Assembly: GCF_024171735.1 (NCBI RefSeq)
Contig: NZ_JAMTCH010000007.1
Location: 1-64,000 of the forward strand
Length of the DNA: 64,000 nucleotides
Direction of reading: 5' to 3'
Origin: Prauserella alba
GTDB lineage: Bacteria; Actinomycetota; Actinomycetes; Mycobacteriales; Pseudonocardiaceae
In this document: in pieces, positions 8,075 through 17,205 of the stretch
How positions within the stretch are numbered: the first letter of the stretch is position 1
Layout of the letters: every line of letters begins with the position of its first letter
Notes under the pieces: generated by a model
Databases searched by the model: none
The model's input: only the letters and a program-made list of their open reading frames with translations
Told to the model about the DNA's origin: nothing
Translations under genes and position numbers: made by a program

Positions 8075-9103
8075 ATGAGACGAGGGCGATGGGCTGACAA
8101 CCCCGAGACGTTAAGGCTGCACAGCAGACTGGGCGTGACGCGCGCGGCAACGCTGCAGGAACTGACGGTCGACAAGAGCACGGTTTATCGCCGCTGCCTT
8201 CCCGGTGGGCCGTGGCAACGTCTCCTGCCCGGCATCATTCTGCTCGAGAACTCCCCACCGACCCTCGATCAACAGTTGACAGCCGCGCTGCTGTACGGCG
8301 GCCCGGGCGCGCTGATCACGGGTGTTCACGCATGTCGACGGCAGGGGTTGCGCCTGAACAAGTTCGGCACAACCGCACGTGATCCCGAGAAGATCCACAT
8401 CCTGATCCCGCATACGCATCGTGTCGAAAGTTCCGGTTTCGTACTGGTCGAGCGGACCCGACGCATGCCGAGAAGTACGTACATCGACGGTGTTCCTGTG
8501 GCCCCTGTCCGGCGGGCGGCGCTGGACGCCGCACGCCGGCTTCGGGCCGATGAACCGGTCGCGAATCTGCTGTTCGAAGCGATGCAGCGCGGACATTGCA
8601 CGCCCGGCGACCTTCGGGCGGAGCTCGACATCGGTGGGCAACGCGGCACGGCGATTCCCCGGCGGATCCTCGGCGAGATCACACATCTCCGATCCGTCGC
8701 GGAACTGGATGCGAAGCGGCTCACCGCCGCGATGTCTCGTCCGCCGACCCACTGGAACGTCAAGCTGTTCTCCCCTGACGGGCGGTATATCGCCACTCCT
8801 GACGCCTGGTGGGACGACGTCGGACTGGCGTGGGAAATCGACTCGGCCGAGTTCCACTTCTCACGTGACGCGTATGACCGGACCGTGAAACGTAACTCCC
8901 GGTACGGCCAGGCGAGCGTTCCGGTCGTGCAGACGTTGCCTTCGGAGTTGCGAGGCAACCCGAGCACCGTGCGCAGTGAGCTTGAAGCCGCCTACCGTGC
9001 CGCTTCCGAACTCGGTCGCCCACGGGTGCGGATCGTCGGACTCGGCAGCGCGTCAGGTTCGCGGGGGTCGACGTCCAGTGGGCCGGAGTTCCCCGCTGCA
9101 TGA
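8075..9103 (+). CDS. AbiEi-antitoxin-like protein with DUF559/Vsr-like C-terminal domain
   Basis: A 342-residue soluble protein. The N-terminal third (LGVTRAATLQELTVDKSTVYRRCLPGG, then WQRLLPGIILL) resembles the AbiEi-type winged helix used by type IV antitoxins. The C-terminal third contains PDAWWDDVGLAWEIDSAEFH and QASVPVVQTLPSELR, which resembles the restriction-endonuclease-like fold of DUF559/Vsr proteins. Such orphan two-domain proteins are common in actinobacteria and their function is unsettled. No AbiEii-type nucleotidyltransferase toxin lies next to it: upstream is leuS and downstream a convergent TetR gene. ATG 8075 is chosen as the first start before the conserved region. Two DnaA-box nonamers lie just upstream. 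Confidence 0.6.
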   Translation: MRRGRWADNPETLRLHSRLGVTRAATLQELTVDKSTVYRRCLPGGPWQRLLPGIILLENSPPTLDQQLTAALLYGGPGALITGVHACRRQGLRLNKFGTTARDPEKIHILIPHTHRVESSGFVLVERTRRMPRSTYIDGVPVAPVRRAALDAARRLRADEPVANLLFEAMQRGHCTPGDLRAELDIGGQRGTAIPRRILGEITHLRSVAELDAKRLTAAMSRPPTHWNVKLFSPDGRYIATPDAWWDDVGLAWEIDSAEFHFSRDAYDRTVKRNSRYGQASVPVVQTLPSELRGNPSTVRSELEAAYRAASELGRPRVRIVGLGSASGSRGSTSSGPEFPAA

Positions 9104-9261
9104 CATGACGGGCTGCGCAGCGGTCGGCGCTTAGTGGCCGGCTGCACAGTGACGACGGCTCGACATGACGGGCCACCCAGTGCTGAGCGTTTCGGGCGCA
9201 CCGTGGGGATGGCGCCCCGTGGCCGCCCGCTTTGCCCGGCTTCGCGAGGGGAAGATTCGTC

Positions 9262-9293
9262 GCGTTCAATGCAACCAAGGTGCCCTTGGGGGC
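9262..9293. repeat. Decayed half copy of the 53-bp palindromic element
   Basis: The right half (GCGTTCAATGCAACCAAGG, then TGCCCTTGGGGGC) matches the family, but the expected left arm (about 9235-9261) is heavily altered. It lies between the convergent AbiEi-like and TetR genes. It shows that an arm can decay while the other stays recognisable. Confidence 0.65.
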
Positions 9294-9302
9294 ACGGAGT
9301 GC

Positions 9303-10184
9303 TCAGGTGGCGGTTGTGGGGAGGCCGATCTCCCTGGCCAGGTCTGCCAGCAGGGCATCGAACAGCGTGTCGGGCTTCGCCAGCGGGATCGGGTAGTTGC
9401 CGAACACCTCGAGGGTGACGTGGCCGTACAGCCGCGCCCAGAACTGCATCATCAGGTACGTCGTGCCGACCGTGAGCCGCTGCGGGGGCACGTCGACGCC
9501 CGCCTCCGCCAGCACGGCCAGCAGCGCGTCACGGTAGCCGGCCAGGTCGTCACGGAGTTCGGCGGGTACGACGTCGTCACTGGGCAGCGCCGCCTCGTCG
9601 GCGAGCAGCACATCGCCCGCGGCGAGCAGGAACAGCCTGCCGAACGGTTCGGTGAGCTGCTGCAGCTTGGCCGTACTGCTCGTCGCCGCGGTCGCACCCG
9701 ACGCGAACACGAGCGTGAACTCGTTGGTGTGCGCCAATGCCCAGCGCCGGAACCCGCGGCAGATCGCGAACAGTCGCCGCGGCCCGCCCGCCTCGTGCCC
9801 GGCGATCTCACCGGCCAGGGCTTCGCCCAGGTCGGAAACGACGTCGGCGCGGAGGTGCTCGAGCAGGTCGTCGCGCGATCCGTAGTACCGGTAGAGCGCG
9901 GGCGCGGTGATGCCGAGTTCGCGGGCGATCGCGCGCAGTGTCACCGCCTCGGGTCCGTGCTCGACGAGCAGCGTCCGCGCCGTCTGCCGGATGTCGCGAT
10001 CGGTGGCGGCGCGTTCGCGGGCCCTGCGCCTTCCCGCCTGGTCCCGTCCGCTGCGGTGGGGAGTCGAGCCGGACCGTGGTTCCGGGCCGGGCGACGTCGC
10101 CCGGCCCGGCGGCACCGGCTCGCTCGGCGGATCCGATGGAGACACCGGGCCTGACGGGGGCAGCGGGCTCGACGGCCTGTCCAT
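9303..10184 (-). CDS. TetR/AcrR family regulator with WHG-type C-terminal domain
   Basis: About 293 residues from ATG 10184. The HTH is near residues 62-108: RQTARTLLVEHGPEAVTLRA, IARELGITAPALYRYYGSRD. The C-terminal part (RRWALAHTNEFTLVFASG, then FWARLYGHVTLEVFGNY) matches the TetR_C WHG domain. The first 55 residues are Pro/Ser/Gly-rich and disordered, so the true start may be further in. It controls an unknown target. The divergent neighbour is a ribokinase-ptsI operon 355 bp away. An inverted repeat at 10245-10286 lies between them. Confidence 0.85.
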   Translation of the reverse strand: MDRPSSPLPPSGPVSPSDPPSEPVPPGRATSPGPEPRSGSTPHRSGRDQAGRRRARERAATDRDIRQTARTLLVEHGPEAVTLRAIARELGITAPALYRYYGSRDDLLEHLRADVVSDLGEALAGEIAGHEAGGPRRLFAICRGFRRWALAHTNEFTLVFASGATAATSSTAKLQQLTEPFGRLFLLAAGDVLLADEAALPSDDVVPAELRDDLAGYRDALLAVLAEAGVDVPPQRLTVGTTYLMMQFWARLYGHVTLEVFGNYPIPLAKPDTLFDALLADLAREIGLPTTAT

Positions 10185-10244
10185 CCGCAAAGTCTATGTG
10201 CGCCGCGCTCACCGCGTGCGGCAGTCGGCTGAAGTCGGGGCGCC

Positions 10245-10286
10245 GCCGGCACCGATCACTCGGGGGGCTACGTGACCGATGCCGGC
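10245..10286. repeat. Inverted repeat between tetR and rbsK
   Basis: Arms GCCGGCACCGATCAC and GTGACCGATGCCGGC (13 of 15 paired) flank a 12-nt loop. It lies 60 bp upstream of the TetR start and 254 bp before rbsK. It could be an operator or a transcript hairpin; nothing decides between these. Confidence 0.45.
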
Positions 10287-10539
10287 GACCCGACGTCCGA
10301 CCGGACCGGACGGCCCCGCCGGACAACACACCGCGCGAGCGCGGTATGCCTGTGAGAGCCCTTGCGGACTCGAACCATGACGCCGGCGTTCCCGTCTCAC
10401 TCGAAAGTAGGAACGCCTGTGCTGGGCGGCTCGCCTGATTGTCGCACTGATCGCCGCCACAGTTACAAAAACTTTCACATCTGGTTCCGCATATCTGCAT
10501 CTGCAAATGCCCCCGCAGGCGGCATGGCAGGGTGTAGGG

Positions 10540-11466
10540 GTGACCGCAGCTGTTCTCGTCGTCGGCTCCGCCAACGCCGACCTCGTCGTCGCCACGGATC
10601 GACGACCCGCAGGTGGAGAGACCGTTCTCGGTGGTGACACGCAGATCCTCCCCGGTGGCAAGGGGGCGAACACGGCCGTGGCCGCGGCCCGCCTCGGCGC
10701 CGACGTCGCACTGATCGGAGCCGTCGGTGACGACGCCCACGGCAGGCTGCTGCTCGACTCCCTCCGCGATTCCGGGGTCGCCACCGACCGCGTGCGTGTG
10801 GTCGACCGGCCGACCGGCGCCGCCTACATCACCGTGACCCCAGACGGCGAGAACTCGATCCTCGTCTCCCCCGGCGCCAACCACGCGCTGACACCCTCCG
10901 ACGCCGCCGACCCGGCGGGCGCGCGAGTCCTGGTCGCCTCCCTCGAAGTGCCCCTCGACGTCGTGGAGCACGCGATCGCCTGCGCCGCAGGAGCGGGCGT
11001 CCGCACGGTGCTGAACCTCTCGCCCACGGCGAAGCTGTCCCGCGAGACGTTGCAGAACCTCGACGTACTCGTGGTGAACGAACACGAGGCCGCCTGGCTG
11101 CTCGAAGCCGGCGACCACGACGGAGCCCACGGCGGCGACTACGGCAGCGGCGACCACGGCAGCGACGCCGGTCGCCTGCTCGACCTCGGCCCGCGGGCGG
11201 TCGTGATCACGCGCGGACCGGAAGGTGCGCTCGTCGCCACCCGCGACGAGCAGGCGGGTATCGACCAGGTGGAGGTGCCGTCGCCGCAGGTCACGGCCGT
11301 GGACACGACAGGAGCGGGCGACGCCTTCACGGGCGCGCTCGTGACGTGGCTGGCCTCGGGTGCCACAGTGGCCGACGCTGCGCGCCGGGCCGTCGACGTC
11401 GCCGCGGTGTCGGTGACGAAGCGCGGCGCCCAGCCCTCGTATCCGCTGCTCGACGAATTAAGCTGA
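10540..11466 (+). CDS. rbsK: Ribokinase (PfkB/ribokinase-family sugar kinase)
   Basis: Phosphorylates ribose, or a related sugar, with ATP; 308 residues. It has both PfkB signatures: GGKGANTAVAAARLG near residue 38 and DTTGAGDAFTGAL near 254, with D in GAGD the catalytic base. A His/Gly/Asp-rich insert (EAGDHDGAHGGDYGSGDHGSD, about 187-206) is unusual. GTG 10540 is chosen because GTAGGGG lies upstream and the conserved VLVVGSANADLVV starts at once. ptsI follows 31 bp downstream, so the pair is probably co-transcribed and linked to sugar use. The 5' region near 10456-10510 is locally AT-rich and likely holds the promoter. Confidence 0.85.
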   Translation: MTAAVLVVGSANADLVVATDRRPAGGETVLGGDTQILPGGKGANTAVAAARLGADVALIGAVGDDAHGRLLLDSLRDSGVATDRVRVVDRPTGAAYITVTPDGENSILVSPGANHALTPSDAADPAGARVLVASLEVPLDVVEHAIACAAGAGVRTVLNLSPTAKLSRETLQNLDVLVVNEHEAAWLLEAGDHDGAHGGDYGSGDHGSDAGRLLDLGPRAVVITRGPEGALVATRDEQAGIDQVEVPSPQVTAVDTTGAGDAFTGALVTWLASGATVADAARRAVDVAAVSVTKRGAQPSYPLLDELS

Positions 11467-11497
11467 GTTTCCGATCAGGTTTGGGAGGAACAGGCAC

Positions 11498-13126
11498 ATG
11501 GCCGAGGCGAAGTTGTCCGGCGTGGGCGTCAGCCCCGGCCGCGCGAGCGGCCCGGTCGTACGGGTCACCGACACCATCGAGGAGCCGGCGAGCACGCCGG
11601 GACCGGACGATCCGTACGCCGAGTCCGCGCTGATCGGCCCGGCGGCCGAGAAGGTGGCCGCCCGGCTCGAAACGATGGCTTCCGCCGCGACCGGCGACGC
11701 CGCCGCGATCCTCACCACCACGGCGGCGATGGCCGCCGACCCGTCGCTCGTCAGCCAGGCCGAGCAGCTCGTCACCGCACAGCGCATCCCCGCGGCCCGT
11801 GCCGTCTACGAGGCCGCCGGACACTTCGCGCAGGCACTGGCCAACGCGGGCGGCTACATGGCCGAACGGGTCCGCGACGTCCACGACGTGCGTGACCGCA
11901 TCATCGCCGAGGTCCTCGGCATCGCACCGCCCGGCGTTCCGGAGCTGACCACGCCGAGTGTGCTCGTCGCCCGCGACCTGGCCCCCGCGGACACGGCCGG
12001 GCTCGACCCGGCGAAGGTGCTCGCGCTCGTCACCGAGGAGGGCGGGCCGACGAGCCACACGGCGATCCTCGCGCGGTCGATCGGCATCCCGGCGATCGTG
12101 GCGGTGCGGGGCGCGTTGACGTTCGGCGCCGAAGCCGTCGTGGTCGACGGCGACGCGGGCACCGTCGAGGCGGCCGACCCGGCGGCACCGGTCGTCACGG
12201 CGACCGCGGGCGGAGCCGCCGAGTGGAACGGCAAGGGCGAGACCTCCGACGGTCACCCGGTCAAGGTGCTGGCCAACGTGGGCGCACCCACCGATGCGCG
12301 CGCCGCCGCCGACGCGGGCGCCGAAGGTGTCGGCCTGTTCCGCACCGAGTTCTGCTACCTCGACGCCGACGACGAACCCGGCGTCGACGAACAGCGCTCG
12401 GCTTACGCCGCTGTCCTCGAGCCGTTCCGCGGCAAGCCCGTCATCGTGCGCACCCTCGACGCGGGTGCCGACAAGCCGTTGGCGTTCCTCGCGCCGGAGG
12501 CGGAGCCGAATCCGGCGCTCGGCGTCCGCGGGGTGCGCGTGGCGTTCGACCGGCCCGGCGTGCTCGATCGGCAGCTCGAGGCCATTGCGGGCGCCACCGC
12601 CGACTCCGGCGCAGACGTCGCGGTGATGGCCCCGATGGTCGCGACCGCAGACGAGGCGGCGTGGTTCGCCGAGCGAGCGCGTGCGGCCGGGATCGCGCGG
12701 GCAGGCGTGATGATCGAGGTGCCCGCTGCCGCGCTGAGCGCCCGCGAGGTGCTGGAAGCCGTTGACTTCGTGTCCGTCGGCACCAACGACCTCGCCCAGT
12801 ACACGTTCGCCGCCGACCGGCAGCTCGGTGCGGTCGCCACGCTCAACGACCCGTGGCAGCCCGCGTTGCTGCGGCTCATCGGCATGGTCGGCGACGCGGC
12901 CAGGGTGACGGGCAAACCAGCGGGCGTGTGCGGCGAGGCGGCAGCCGACCCGGGACTCGCCAGGGTGCTGGCAGGCCTCGGCGTGACGAGCCTGTCGATG
13001 AACGCCGCGTCGGTCCGCGCCGTCGGCGCCGCGCTCGCCTGCGTGACGTTGGCCGAGTGCGAACGTGCCGCGGAGCAGGCGCTGGCCGCGCCGAATGCGC
13101 AGGCGGCCCGCACGGCGACGAAGTAG
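11498..13126 (+). CDS. ptsI: Phosphoenolpyruvate--protein phosphotransferase (PTS enzyme I)
   Basis: First enzyme of the PTS, moving phosphate from PEP to HPr; cytoplasmic, 542 residues. The phosphorylated histidine is in GGPTSHTAILAR near residue 187. PEP-binding residues appear in GLFRTEFCYL and the C-terminal GVCGEAAADP contains the catalytic cysteine near 477. Slightly shorter than the 575 residues of the enteric enzyme, as usual in actinobacteria. A GGGAGGA ribosome site lies 9 nt before ATG 11498. No HPr or EII gene is next to it, so its partners must be elsewhere. Co-transcribed with the ribokinase gene (inference from 31-bp spacing). Confidence 0.95.
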   Translation: MAEAKLSGVGVSPGRASGPVVRVTDTIEEPASTPGPDDPYAESALIGPAAEKVAARLETMASAATGDAAAILTTTAAMAADPSLVSQAEQLVTAQRIPAARAVYEAAGHFAQALANAGGYMAERVRDVHDVRDRIIAEVLGIAPPGVPELTTPSVLVARDLAPADTAGLDPAKVLALVTEEGGPTSHTAILARSIGIPAIVAVRGALTFGAEAVVVDGDAGTVEAADPAAPVVTATAGGAAEWNGKGETSDGHPVKVLANVGAPTDARAAADAGAEGVGLFRTEFCYLDADDEPGVDEQRSAYAAVLEPFRGKPVIVRTLDAGADKPLAFLAPEAEPNPALGVRGVRVAFDRPGVLDRQLEAIAGATADSGADVAVMAPMVATADEAAWFAERARAAGIARAGVMIEVPAAALSAREVLEAVDFVSVGTNDLAQYTFAADRQLGAVATLNDPWQPALLRLIGMVGDAARVTGKPAGVCGEAAADPGLARVLAGLGVTSLSMNAASVRAVGAALACVTLAECERAAEQALAAPNAQAARTATK

Positions 13127-13184
13127 GCACGCGGCTTCCGCCGCCGCGTCCGCCGGGGAGCCGTGGTCGTTCGGCGGGGTCCGA

Positions 13185-14009
13185 TCAGGCGAGCCAGCTG
13201 CGGCGCGGGTGCCGCACCGTCATCGAACCGCCGACGACCCGGCCCGTCACCACGATCCGCGGCGTGCCCGCGGTGCGGGTCGAGTCGGTCTTGTCGGTGA
13301 GCGTCGACCACTTCAGCTCGTCGATCCCGTTCAGGTCCACGGACGCCTGCTCGGGCACGATCAGATTCACCGAACCCCACTTCGTGTCGAGCTCGACGTG
13401 CACGGAACCGCTGGTGAACTCCGCCGACGAGAAGTCGAGCTTGGTCTCGCCGTACTTGTTGCGCACCAGAATCTCGGGTGGCACCCGCCAGCGTCCGCGC
13501 CGCACCAGCGTGCTGCCGACGCCCTTGATCTCCACGCGCCTGCCCGAGGTGGGCCGGTCGGCCCACGGGTCGTCCGGCTGTCCGGCGGTCCAGACCGGGC
13601 CCGCCGCTCCGGCAGCGGGCACGGCGTCCTCGTGCCGTAGCCCGGGCAGGTCGACCAGCACCGAGTTGAGTTCACCCCGGGTGCGCGCCCCGAGCGCGGT
13701 GTCGGCGCGCTCCGAGAACTCGTCCAGGTCCAGCATGCCGTGACCGATCGCGCGCTGGAGCAACTCGACGACGTGTTCCCGCTCGGCATCGGACACCCGC
13801 AGGTTCCGCAACCGCTCCCGTTCGGTCGCGCCGGGAACCGTCTCGGATGCCGTGCCCGCAGGCTCGGCCGACCCCGCCGTGCCTGCGGTGTCCGCTGTGC
13901 CTGCGGTGTCCTCCGGGCCGGGAGTCTCGGCGGGGCCCGGCGTCCCGGCCGGCTGCTCGCCGGTGTTCGCGTCGCCGGCGGACGTCGCGTCGCTGGAGTA
14001 CTCAGTCAC
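13185..14009 (-). CDS. DUF1707 domain protein with LiaF-like C-terminal domain
   Basis: About 274 residues from GTG 14009. The first 75 residues are low-complexity (repeats of TAGTADTAGTAG type). Residues about 80-135 (LRNLRVSDAEREHVVELLQR, GHGMLDLDEFSERADTALGA, TRGELNSVLVDLP) form the DUF1707/SHOCT-like helical module. The C-terminal part (KGVGSTLVRRGRWRVP, then WGSVNLIVPE) looks like the beta-solenoid of cell-wall-sensing LiaF proteins. Membrane segments are absent, so it is probably cytoplasmic. It lies upstream of nothing obvious on its strand, but follows the two-component system below it in the same direction, 88 bp away. Confidence 0.7.
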   Translation of the reverse strand: MTEYSSDATSAGDANTGEQPAGTPGPAETPGPEDTAGTADTAGTAGSAEPAGTASETVPGATERERLRNLRVSDAEREHVVELLQRAIGHGMLDLDEFSERADTALGARTRGELNSVLVDLPGLRHEDAVPAAGAAGPVWTAGQPDDPWADRPTSGRRVEIKGVGSTLVRRGRWRVPPEILVRNKYGETKLDFSSAEFTSGSVHVELDTKWGSVNLIVPEQASVDLNGIDELKWSTLTDKTDSTRTAGTPRIVVTGRVVGGSMTVRHPRRSWLA

Positions 14010-14097
14010 ACCGAGAACGGTACGACCGTGAGCCGCGCACCGGATCCGGGAAACCCCTGAGAACCGCCCCCGAACCACACCGGAATCTCCCGGAGGG

Positions 14098-14751
14098 TCA
14101 CTCCTGCTCCTGGTCGAGGCCGTGCTCGATGGCGTAGCGGGCGAGCTCGACCCGATTGTGCAACTGGAGCTTCCGCAACGTCGACTGCACGTGGTTCTCC
14201 ACGGTGCGGTGCGAGATGACCAGGCGGTCGGCGATCTGCCGCGCCGTCAGGCCCTTCGCGACGAACCGCAACACGTCCTGTTCGCGCTGCGTCAACTGCG
14301 GTGGCGGGTCGCCGCCGCTCGGGGTCTCGGCCATCCGCCGGTACTCGCCGAGCACCATCCCCGCCAGGCCGGCCGTGAACACCGGGTCGCCGTCGGCCGT
14401 CCGGCGCACGGCATCGACCAGCTCGGTTACGGACGCCGACTTGACGAGGTAGCCCGAAGCGCCCGCCTTCACCGCTTCCAGCACGTCGGCGTGTTCACCG
14501 CTGGCCGACAGCACGAGCACCCTCGTGTCGGCCAGTTGCCCGGTGATCGCCCTGATCGCGTCCACGCCGGACTGTTCGCCGAGGTTGAGGTCCATCAGCA
14601 CGACGTCGGGGGTGACCGTGGTCGCCACCCGCACGGCCGAGTCGACGTCAGCCGCCGTGGCGCGCACGTCGAAGCCGTGCTCGCCCAGGTCTCGCGCGAC
14701 CCCGTCCCGCCACATCGGATGGTCGTCGACGATCATCACCGACACCGTCAT
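14098..14751 (-). CDS. NarL/LuxR-type response regulator (MacR-like)
   Basis: A 217-residue two-domain regulator. The receiver domain has acidic pair DD at 9-10, phospho-acceptor D54 in VLMDLNLG and the conserved K in YLVKSA. The C-terminal LuxR HTH reads LTQREQDVLRFVAKGLTARQ, IADRLVISHRTVENHVQSTL. It is the partner of the kinase gene that overlaps it by 4 bp (stop of kinase in ATGA). By gene pair and kinase type it resembles the MacRS system, which in Streptomyces affects morphology and antibiotic production; this is family inference. The start ATG 14751 fits the conserved VSVMIVDDHPM. Confidence 0.88.
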   Translation of the reverse strand: MTVSVMIVDDHPMWRDGVARDLGEHGFDVRATAADVDSAVRVATTVTPDVVLMDLNLGEQSGVDAIRAITGQLADTRVLVLSASGEHADVLEAVKAGASGYLVKSASVTELVDAVRRTADGDPVFTAGLAGMVLGEYRRMAETPSGGDPPPQLTQREQDVLRFVAKGLTARQIADRLVISHRTVENHVQSTLRKLQLHNRVELARYAIEHGLDQEQE

Positions 14752-15902
14752 CGGGTGGTCCTCCTCAGGTCGACCGGTCGTGGCAGGTGCATTTCCCACT
14801 CGGTTCCCGCACCGGGTGCGGTGTCGAGCCGGGCCGTCCCGCCCAGTTCGGCGAGGCGACCCCTGATGGACTGGGCAACGCCGATGTGCCCCTCCTCGGC
14901 CGCCGCTTCGAGCCGGCCCTCGGGAATGCCGGGGCCGTCGTCGCGGACCGTCAGTACGATCTCGTCGGTCAGCTCTTCGAGCAACACCCACGCCTTCGCA
15001 CCTTCGCCCGCGTGCTTGTCGACGTTGGAGAGGGCCTCCTTCACGGCGGTCAGCAGTTCGTCGACGGTGTCGGCGGGCAGCCGTACCTCGGACGCGGGGC
15101 CGGAAACCTGCACCCGCGAGGTCGCCAGTACGCCGAGCGCGGCGCGCAGGTCGGCGTTGCCGTCGCTCGGGCCGAGGGGCTCGGAGGTCACGAGAGCCCG
15201 GAGTGCGATCTCCTGTTCACCCGCCTGCTTGGCGAGTTCCGCGGCTTCGCCGCCGAGTTCTGCCCCGCGCCTGCGCACCCGCGCGAGCACCTGCAGCACG
15301 CTGTCGTGGATGGAGCGCGCGAGGCGTTCGCGTTCGGCGGTGGCTGCCTCGGCCCGGAGCGCGCGGGAGACGACGGCCTGTGACCGTCGCGCGGTCGTCG
15401 CGGCCATGCCGACGATCGTGCCGCTGGCCAACAGCAGGAGTCCGTCGCGTGCGACGTCGAGGTCGAACTTCCAGCGGGCCACGCCGGTGGACACGGCGAC
15501 GATCAGCCCGCCGATCGCCCCGCCGACGGCACCGAACCGCGACCCGGCCGTCAGCGGCGCGACGGACGCCCACACCGTCGTCAGCAGCGGCGCGGTGATG
15601 GCGAACTGGTACTCCGACAGCGCCAGCGGCGAGAGAAGCATGATGCCGCACGTCACGACCACGTCCGCCACGACGAGGCCCGCGTAGCGGGTGCGCACGC
15701 GCACGAATGCCGCCGTCGTCACGATCGACCACACGACCATCGCAGCCCACGCGCCCCACGCCAGTGCGAGGTTGCGGTACTCGTCGAAGTGGACGATCAC
15801 CGCACCCAGTGCGAACGCCAGCGTCATCCATCGGAGCACGATGGTTCCCCACCACAGTGGGGTGATCGGATCGAGCAGGTTCGGTTTGGATGCGGTCGTC
15901 AT
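14748..15902 (-). CDS. MacS-family sensor histidine kinase
   Basis: A 384-residue membrane kinase. The N-terminus LLDPITPLWWGTIVLRW is typical of MacS-type kinases, followed by five or six membrane segments up to about residue 165. The dimerisation/phospho-acceptor helix has RLARSIHDSVLQVLARVRRR with the H of the HisKA_3 group. The ATPase part has TAVKEALSNVDKHA (N box), VRDDGPGIP (G1) and GHIGVAQSIRGRLAELGG (G2). It senses an unknown membrane signal with little or no extracellular domain. Transcribed first in an operon with the response regulator. Confidence 0.88.
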   Translation of the reverse strand: MTTASKPNLLDPITPLWWGTIVLRWMTLAFALGAVIVHFDEYRNLALAWGAWAAMVVWSIVTTAAFVRVRTRYAGLVVADVVVTCGIMLLSPLALSEYQFAITAPLLTTVWASVAPLTAGSRFGAVGGAIGGLIVAVSTGVARWKFDLDVARDGLLLLASGTIVGMAATTARRSQAVVSRALRAEAATAERERLARSIHDSVLQVLARVRRRGAELGGEAAELAKQAGEQEIALRALVTSEPLGPSDGNADLRAALGVLATSRVQVSGPASEVRLPADTVDELLTAVKEALSNVDKHAGEGAKAWVLLEELTDEIVLTVRDDGPGIPEGRLEAAAEEGHIGVAQSIRGRLAELGGTARLDTAPGAGTEWEMHLPRPVDLRRTTR

Positions 15903-15915
15903 CGGGGCCGCCAGG

Positions 15916-17205
15916 CTACTCCTCGGATCTGTCTGATTCGCCGGTCGTCACCGTAGTGTCGGAGTTCGTAGTGCCGGGATCCGCGTCCCGGGATGCGGCA
16001 TCCGTGTCGTCGTGGTCCGGACCGTCGGGGTCGGACTCGGATCCGGCCGCATCGGTTCCGGCTCCGGAATCACCGTCACGTTCGGCGTCCTCGCCGTGGA
16101 CCAGCGATTGGATGCCGGCGTTCAGCACGGCGAGCAGCGGCACCGCCAGCAGTGCCCCCGGGATGCCGGCCACGGTGAGGCCGACGGTGATCGCGAGGAC
16201 GACGGCCAGCGGGTGCAGCTGCACCGAACGGCCGAGCAGCAGCGGCTGCAGGACGTTGCCTTCGACCTGCATGACGCCGACCACGATGGCCAGCACGATG
16301 ACCGCGGCGAGGAAGCCGTTGGTCACCAGCGCCACGAGTACCGCGACGGCACCGGTGACGACGGCGCCGATGATGGGGACGAACGCGCCGAGGAAGATCA
16401 GGGTGGACAGCGGCACCACGAGGGGGACGCCGATGATCCACAGGCCGATGCCGATGAGGACGGCGTCCACGACGGCCACCGCGGCGGTGGCGCGCACGTA
16501 GTTGATCAGCGACGTGAACGACCTGCGACCCGCGAGGTCGACGCGGTCGCGCACGTTGCGGGGCACACCGCGGATGAGGAACGTCCAGATCTGGTTTCCG
16601 CTGGTCAAGAAGAAGATCAGGATGAAGAGCGTCAGCAGGAACCCGGTGAGGAACGTGCCGATGGTGCCCGCCGTGGTCAGTGCGCTGGAGGTGACCGCCG
16701 CCTGGTTCTCCTGGATGAACCCGATGCCGTTGTTGATGGCGTCCTGGATCTGGGTCTGTTGCAGGTGCAGTGGCCCGTTGATGAGCCAGTCCTCGATCTG
16801 TTCGAGGCTCTGCGAGACCTGTTGCTGCAGCGCGGGCAGTCCGTCGGTGAACTGGATGATGACGAACGTCAGCAGCCCGCCGACGACGCCGAGTCCCCCG
16901 ATCAGCACGATCACGGCCGACACCGGTTGCGGCAGGCCGATCCGCGTCAGCCGGTGCACCGCCGGGATCAGCAGTGCGGCGAGCAGCAGCGCCACCGACA
17001 ACGGGATCACGACGACGGGCAGGTAGCCGACGACCTCCCCGACGACGTACAGCGCGGCGACGATGACCAGGAATCGCCACGACAGCGCCGCGGCGATGCG
17101 GAAGCCCTTCGGTACCGATCGTGCGACGTCGGCGTCGAGGGAGCTGGCGTGGGGTGCGGGATCGGGGGTGGGGCTCCCGGTCGTCCGGGCCGTGTCGTCG
17201 TCCAC
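15916..17205 (-). CDS. AI-2E family transporter (PerM-type permease)
   Basis: About 429 residues from GTG 17205, with seven to eight membrane segments between residues 35 and 370. The middle amphipathic segment (DGLPALQQQVSQSLEQIEDW) and the C-terminal VEGNVLQPLLLGRSVQLHPL are hallmarks of the AI-2E/PerM family. Members export or transport quorum signal AI-2 or act in Na+/H+ exchange; the substrate here is unknown. The last 65 residues are Asp/Ser/Thr-rich and probably cytoplasmic and disordered. It lies 14 bp upstream of the kinase start on the same strand, so it may be co-transcribed with the two-component genes. Confidence 0.85.
   Translation of the reverse strand: MDDDTARTTGSPTPDPAPHASSLDADVARSVPKGFRIAAALSWRFLVIVAALYVVGEVVGYLPVVVIPLSVALLLAALLIPAVHRLTRIGLPQPVSAVIVLIGGLGVVGGLLTFVIIQFTDGLPALQQQVSQSLEQIEDWLINGPLHLQQTQIQDAINNGIGFIQENQAAVTSSALTTAGTIGTFLTGFLLTLFILIFFLTSGNQIWTFLIRGVPRNVRDRVDLAGRRSFTSLINYVRATAAVAVVDAVLIGIGLWIIGVPLVVPLSTLIFLGAFVPIIGAVVTGAVAVLVALVTNGFLAAVIVLAIVVGVMQVEGNVLQPLLLGRSVQLHPLAVVLAITVGLTVAGIPGALLAVPLLAVLNAGIQSLVHGEDAERDGDSGAGTDAAGSESDPDGPDHDDTDAASRDADPGTTNSDTTVTTGESDRSEE

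Noticed and set aside
10456-10510. TCTGCA repeats upstream of rbsK as a LacI-type operator
   Set aside because: The symmetry is too weak; the segment is better described only as an AT-rich promoter region.
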